Below are positions 7,008 through 9,491 of a stretch of DNA of 9,491 nt, one piece after another. Position 1 is the first letter of the stretch, and each line of letters opens with the position of its first letter. A model generated the notes under the pieces. It had not been told where the DNA came from, did no database searches, and worked only from the letters and a program-made list of their open reading frames with translations. Origin of the DNA: Halieaceae bacterium UBA6060 (GTDB lineage Bacteria > Pseudomonadota > Gammaproteobacteria > Pseudomonadales > Halieaceae). The position numbers and the translations under genes are program-made. Location of the stretch: NCBI GenBank assembly GCA_002428935.1, contig DIYG01000099.1:1-9491 (forward strand), written 5' to 3'.

Positions 7008-7895
7008 ATGTTGGATCTTTCCGGTAAAACTGCGGTTATCTCTGGCGGCGCTGACGGCATCGGCTTCAGCCTGGCAAAAACCCTTGGCGAACAGGGCATG
7101 AACGTCGTTATCGCCGATATCGAAGGGCCGCAGCTCGATAAAGCCCGGGAATCCCTCGAAGCCGCCGGCGTGGCAACCCTCGCCATCGAGATGGATGTGG
7201 CGCTTCTCGAGGACTGGGAGCGCACCGCCAGCGAAGCTATGGATCGTTTCGGCAAGGTACACATGCTGATCAACAACGCGGGAGTGAGCGGTGGCATCGG
7301 CGCCATCGGGACTTTGGATGACCCCGGCTGGCGCTGGTGTATAGACACCAATCTTATGGGCGTTGTGTACGGCGCCCATGTCCTGGTTCCCCATATGAAA
7401 GACCATGGCGAAGACGCCTGGGTGATCAACGTGGCCTCCATGGCTGGCATGGGTGGCGTACCCCTGGCCGGTGGATATACCGCCACCAAAGCCGCCGTTG
7501 TCGCTCTCACGGAAGCCTGGGCCATGGAACTGAATTCCAGCAATATCCAGGTATCCGTCCTTGCTCCGGCCTTTGTTAAAACTCGCATCCATCTGTCTCA
7601 CCGCAATCGACCCGCCCGCTACCCCATGACAACGGCCCCCGGACCGGACGTCATGCAGATCGCCAAAACCACAACGCAGGCCGTGGAAAACGGTATCGAC
7701 GCGGATCTGTTGAGCGCTCGAGTCCTGGAAGCCCTGGAGGCCGGAGAGCTCTACATCTTTACCCATCCGAATTACAAACCCGTAACCGATCATCGCAGTG
7801 CCGCTGTGGCCAGTGCCTTCGATCATGCCGCTGACAGCCCGCTTCTGCAGGATGTTCTCAAGCAACCCTTGAATTTCGGATTCAGCGATAACTAG
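7008..7895 (+). CDS. Short-chain dehydrogenase/reductase (classical SDR)
   Basis: An NAD(P)-dependent oxidoreductase of 295 residues, cytoplasmic. It has the classical SDR elements: GGADGIG (13-19, the TGxxxGxG glycine motif with Gly for the first Thr), D37 at the end of strand 2 (suggesting NAD(H) over NADP(H)), D63, NNAG (89-92), N115, and the catalytic S144, Y157 and K161 (YTATK). The C-terminal part after about 190 (HLSHRNRPARYP onwards) is longer than in minimal 250-residue SDRs and probably forms the substrate lid. The ATG at 7008 is preferred to an in-frame ATG at 6945: the earlier start adds a His-rich tail (EDHHHKHNN) unlike an SDR, and AGGAG lies 11 bases before 7008. It follows the carotenoid oxygenase by 98 bases on the same strand, so it may be co-transcribed and act on the aldehyde product, but it lacks an export signal. 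Substrate unknown. Confidence 0.92.
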   Translation: MLDLSGKTAVISGGADGIGFSLAKTLGEQGMNVVIADIEGPQLDKARESLEAAGVATLAIEMDVALLEDWERTASEAMDRFGKVHMLINNAGVSGGIGAIGTLDDPGWRWCIDTNLMGVVYGAHVLVPHMKDHGEDAWVINVASMAGMGGVPLAGGYTATKAAVVALTEAWAMELNSSNIQVSVLAPAFVKTRIHLSHRNRPARYPMTTAPGPDVMQIAKTTTQAVENGIDADLLSARVLEALEAGELYIFTHPNYKPVTDHRSAAVASAFDHAADSPLLQDVLKQPLNFGFSDN

Positions 7896-7903
7896 ATAAG
7901 GAC

Positions 7904-7929
7904 GCACCCCGGTTTCTTTGCCGGGGTGC
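7904..7929. terminator. GC-rich hairpin between convergent genes
   Basis: Perfect 9-bp stem GCACCCCGG (7904-7912) / CCGGGGTGC (7921-7929) with an 8-base loop, placed 8 bases after the dehydrogenase stop and 31 bases from the stop of the facing gene. The position suits a bidirectional terminator. No clear T-tract follows on either strand, so it is not a textbook intrinsic terminator. Confidence 0.7.
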
Positions 7930-7960
7930 CCTGACCCTGTTCAAGGGCCCAGGCGATAGA

Positions 7961-8797
7961 TCAGGGATTGCAAAACTCGCAGAAACGAGGGTCTTCTGCG
8001 GTCTTTCCATGGGGGTAGCGAAGCTCCTCGGAGTAAGCACAGTGCTTGCAGACCGAGAGATGCCGGGAGGCGGATCGCGTCGGCAGATGGCAGAGCTCAC
8101 AGGGCAGTCCGGGCACGACTTCCGTAACAGTAAATCCCGGCATGGCGCAGGAGGGACAGCGCGACTGGAGGAGATCAACAAGGGCACGGGCGGCATCGGC
8201 AATCACACCCATACGCGTGGGGTTGTACATGGCGCGCATGTCCGTCTCTACCCAGGCCTTGCCGTACTTTTTTACCAATTCGTCAAAACGCTGATACAGC
8301 AGCTTGCTATCGGTGATCCCTTTGGAAATATCGTCGGCGCTATCTCGGGCTTTCCGCAGGATCAAGCCGTGGCTGGGGAATTGCGCCTTATCCGCAAACG
8401 TCTGAAGCGCCTCCGCATCGTCAATGCCCTCGGCGGCGAAGTTCGTCGTCATGCTGATCTCCCGGGCGATGATTTCCAAACCGTTAAGGCGATCGATGAA
8501 CACCAACAGCTCTTCATCGCTGGCCACAAACGGCATCGAAGGATGAGGGCCAAAGGATCCCTCACTGGCGACGGCCAAATCGCAGCCCGAGGCATCCATG
8601 GCCCGCATGCATTTTTCCCGCGCCGTCGCCACGGGATCGAGGGTTCGCTCGACCTCGCCGGTAAAGGTGCCCAGGAGATCCGTATCCAAGGTATCACTAG
8701 TGATGCAACGCACACCCAACGCCTCTTCAAGAACCGGCTGAATAGCCTGTTCTTTGGCGTGCTTGGTAGCAATAACCAGGGGTCGTTGGTCAAACAT
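7961..8797 (-). CDS. DUF6671-like protein with C-terminal zinc-ribbon cysteines
   Basis: A 278-residue cytoplasmic protein of unknown function. The N-terminal 200 residues form one compact domain with strongly polar, active-site-like motifs: IATKHAKEQAI (9-19), ASEGSFGPHP (77-86), DEELLVFIDR (94-103) and ETDMRAMYNPTRM (184-196). The C-terminal 70 residues carry four CxxC pairs: C214/C217, C233/C236, C250/C253 and C273/C276, enough for two zinc sites in a rubredoxin/zinc-ribbon arrangement. I place it in the DUF6671 group from the SEGSFGPHP and DMRAMYNPTRM motifs; that assignment is from memory. No signal peptide or membrane segment. The ATG at 8797 has no good ribosome site, but an in-frame stop lies not far upstream. 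It is divergent from the adenine-deaminase-like gene and convergent with the dehydrogenase, so it is probably monocistronic. Confidence 0.75.
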   Translation of the reverse strand: MFDQRPLVIATKHAKEQAIQPVLEEALGVRCITSDTLDTDLLGTFTGEVERTLDPVATAREKCMRAMDASGCDLAVASEGSFGPHPSMPFVASDEELLVFIDRLNGLEIIAREISMTTNFAAEGIDDAEALQTFADKAQFPSHGLILRKARDSADDISKGITDSKLLYQRFDELVKKYGKAWVETDMRAMYNPTRMGVIADAARALVDLLQSRCPSCAMPGFTVTEVVPGLPCELCHLPTRSASRHLSVCKHCAYSEELRYPHGKTAEDPRFCEFCNP

Positions 8798-8926
8798 TTC
8801 TGTGGGCGTGATACGGAACGTTGCGCATATTAAAACGGTTCAAGTCCGTCGCGCCAAAGCGTTGCACCAACAGGCTCCAGGGTGTTTCATGAAGGCTTCC
8901 TTTTGACCACCCCCAAGGGAGCCATC
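8798..8926. promoter_or_regulatory. Divergent intergenic region
   Basis: This 129-base gap must hold the start signals for both the DUF6671-like gene (minus) and the adenine-deaminase-like gene (plus). An AT-rich core lies at 8827-8835 (ATATTAAAA), flanked by GGAACG (8815-8820) and CGGTTC (8836-8841), a loose inverted pair. No convincing -35/-10 pair was found. GGCTCC (8873-8878) is complementary to GGAGCC (8918-8923), which overlaps the ribosome site of the downstream gene. Confidence 0.35.
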
Positions 8927-9491
8927 ATGTTTAACTGTACTGACCGGGTCAGCCTGCCCTGGTGTGTCACCGTCACGGTTTTCCTTCTGGGGTTCCTATC
9001 GGGAGCTTCTACCCAGGCCGACCCAAGCTCCCTGCCCGGCTATCGGCAAGAGACAACGGTCTTTAGCGAGGAGACCAACACGCGAAGACAGCTGCTCCAG
9101 GTTTCCCTGGCCCGCCAACCGGCGGACCTAATGATCCGCAATGTCACCTTGCTTAACGTGTTCACCGGCAACTGGGAACCAGCTCAGGACATCGTCATCG
9201 CGGAACAGCGTATTGCCTGGGTAGGCCCCACGGGCACCTGGGAAGGTCGTGCGGCGCAGGTCCGAGACGGCAAAGGTCTGTGGGCCGTGCCGGGTTTTGG
9301 CGAATCGCACAAGCATATCGAGAGTAGCTACCTGACCCCCGAGTACGAAGCCGAGTTGGTCGTGCCTTTCGGCAGCACCTGGACCGTGGAGGGGTCCCAT
9401 GAAATATCGAACGTTATCGGCCTAAAAAATGTTGAGTACTGGCTGAAAGCCGAAGATGCGGGCAGCCCCCTAAAAATTTTCCCCGCCATAG
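8927..9491 (+). CDS. Adenine-deaminase-like amidohydrolase with signal peptide, 3'-truncated by window edge
   Basis: The first 188 codons of an amidohydrolase-superfamily protein that runs off the window. The ATG at 8927 is preceded by AAGGGA at 6 bases. Residues 1-31 look like a Sec signal peptide (hydrophobic VTVTVFLLGFLSG, possible cleavage after TQA), which cytoplasmic adenine deaminases lack. From about residue 64 the adenine deaminase pattern is clear: PADLMIRNVTLLNVFTGNW (65-83), DIVIAEQRIAWVG (88-100), then VPGFGESHKHIESSYLTPEY (121-140) with the metal-binding HxH (H128, H130), and a GS(S/T)xxxxxxHEISNVIG region (149-165, H158/E159). Two canonical positions differ: PGFIDxHxHIESS reads PGFGESHKHIESS, and DPHEIANV reads GSHEISNV. 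The known family reaction is adenine to hypoxanthine plus ammonia; the divergent motifs and export leave the true substrate open. The C-terminal catalytic half is not visible. Confidence 0.85.
   Translation, partial: MFNCTDRVSLPWCVTVTVFLLGFLSGASTQADPSSLPGYRQETTVFSEETNTRRQLLQVSLARQPADLMIRNVTLLNVFTGNWEPAQDIVIAEQRIAWVGPTGTWEGRAAQVRDGKGLWAVPGFGESHKHIESSYLTPEYEAELVVPFGSTWTVEGSHEISNVIGLKNVEYWLKAEDAGSPLKIFPAI

Noticed and set aside
6942..7907. 321-codon open frame on the minus strand
   Set aside because: It is the antisense shadow of the short-chain dehydrogenase, whose full set of SDR motifs is on the plus strand.
8009..8833. 274-codon open frame on the plus strand
   Set aside because: Antisense shadow of the DUF6671-like gene; no recognisable domain and composition typical of a shadow frame.
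8834..8860. tRNA T-arm-like string (CGGTTCAAGTCCG)
   Set aside because: No matching acceptor, D-arm or anticodon arm upstream and no CCA end at the right distance; probably chance.
8798..8926. Purine riboswitch ahead of the adenine-deaminase-like gene
   Set aside because: The gap shows no purine-riboswitch core or three-way junction that I can recognise.

Overview
The window reads as a chromosomal segment from a Gram-negative, GC-rich bacterium. Exported proteins with Sec and Tat leaders, a DesK-type two-component pair and a DabA-type inorganic-carbon subunit fit a marine gammaproteobacterium, possibly of the Halieaceae/OM60 type. That placement is inference from gene content and style, not from a marker gene. 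No rRNA, complete tRNA, CRISPR array, insertion sequence or phage gene is visible.

Layout. (1) 1-1952, plus strand: the 3' four-fifths of dabA, the soluble zinc-binding subunit of the DAB inorganic-carbon uptake complex; its 5' end lies outside the window. (2) 1953-2062: two inverted repeats in the convergent gap. (3) 2063-2896, minus: a class I SAM-dependent methyltransferase. (4) 2897-3156: a gene-free 260-base stretch with a perfect 24-base palindrome. (5) 3157-4886, minus: a LuxR/NarL-type response regulator and a DesK-like membrane histidine kinase in a two-gene operon with an ATGA overlap (kinase first). (6) 4887-5047: divergent promoter region. (7) 5048-7895, plus: a secreted DUF2141 protein, a carotenoid oxygenase with a twin-arginine leader (ATGA overlap with the preceding gene), then a short-chain dehydrogenase 98 bases on. 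(8) 7904-7929: strong hairpin between convergent genes. (9) 7961-8797, minus: a DUF6671-like protein with four CxxC pairs. (10) 8927 to the end, plus: the N-terminal 188 codons of an adenine-deaminase-like amidohydrolase carrying a predicted Sec signal peptide; it runs off the window and is easy to miss because it has no stop here.

How they may work together. The most coherent module is the centre. A membrane sensor kinase and its regulator are divergent from a tightly coupled pair of exported proteins, one of them an iron(II) carotenoid or stilbene cleaving enzyme, followed by a dehydrogenase that could process the aldehyde product. The kinase/regulator pair is the natural candidate to control that operon. 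The flanking genes (dabA, methyltransferase, DUF6671, adenine-deaminase-like) look like separate transcription units.
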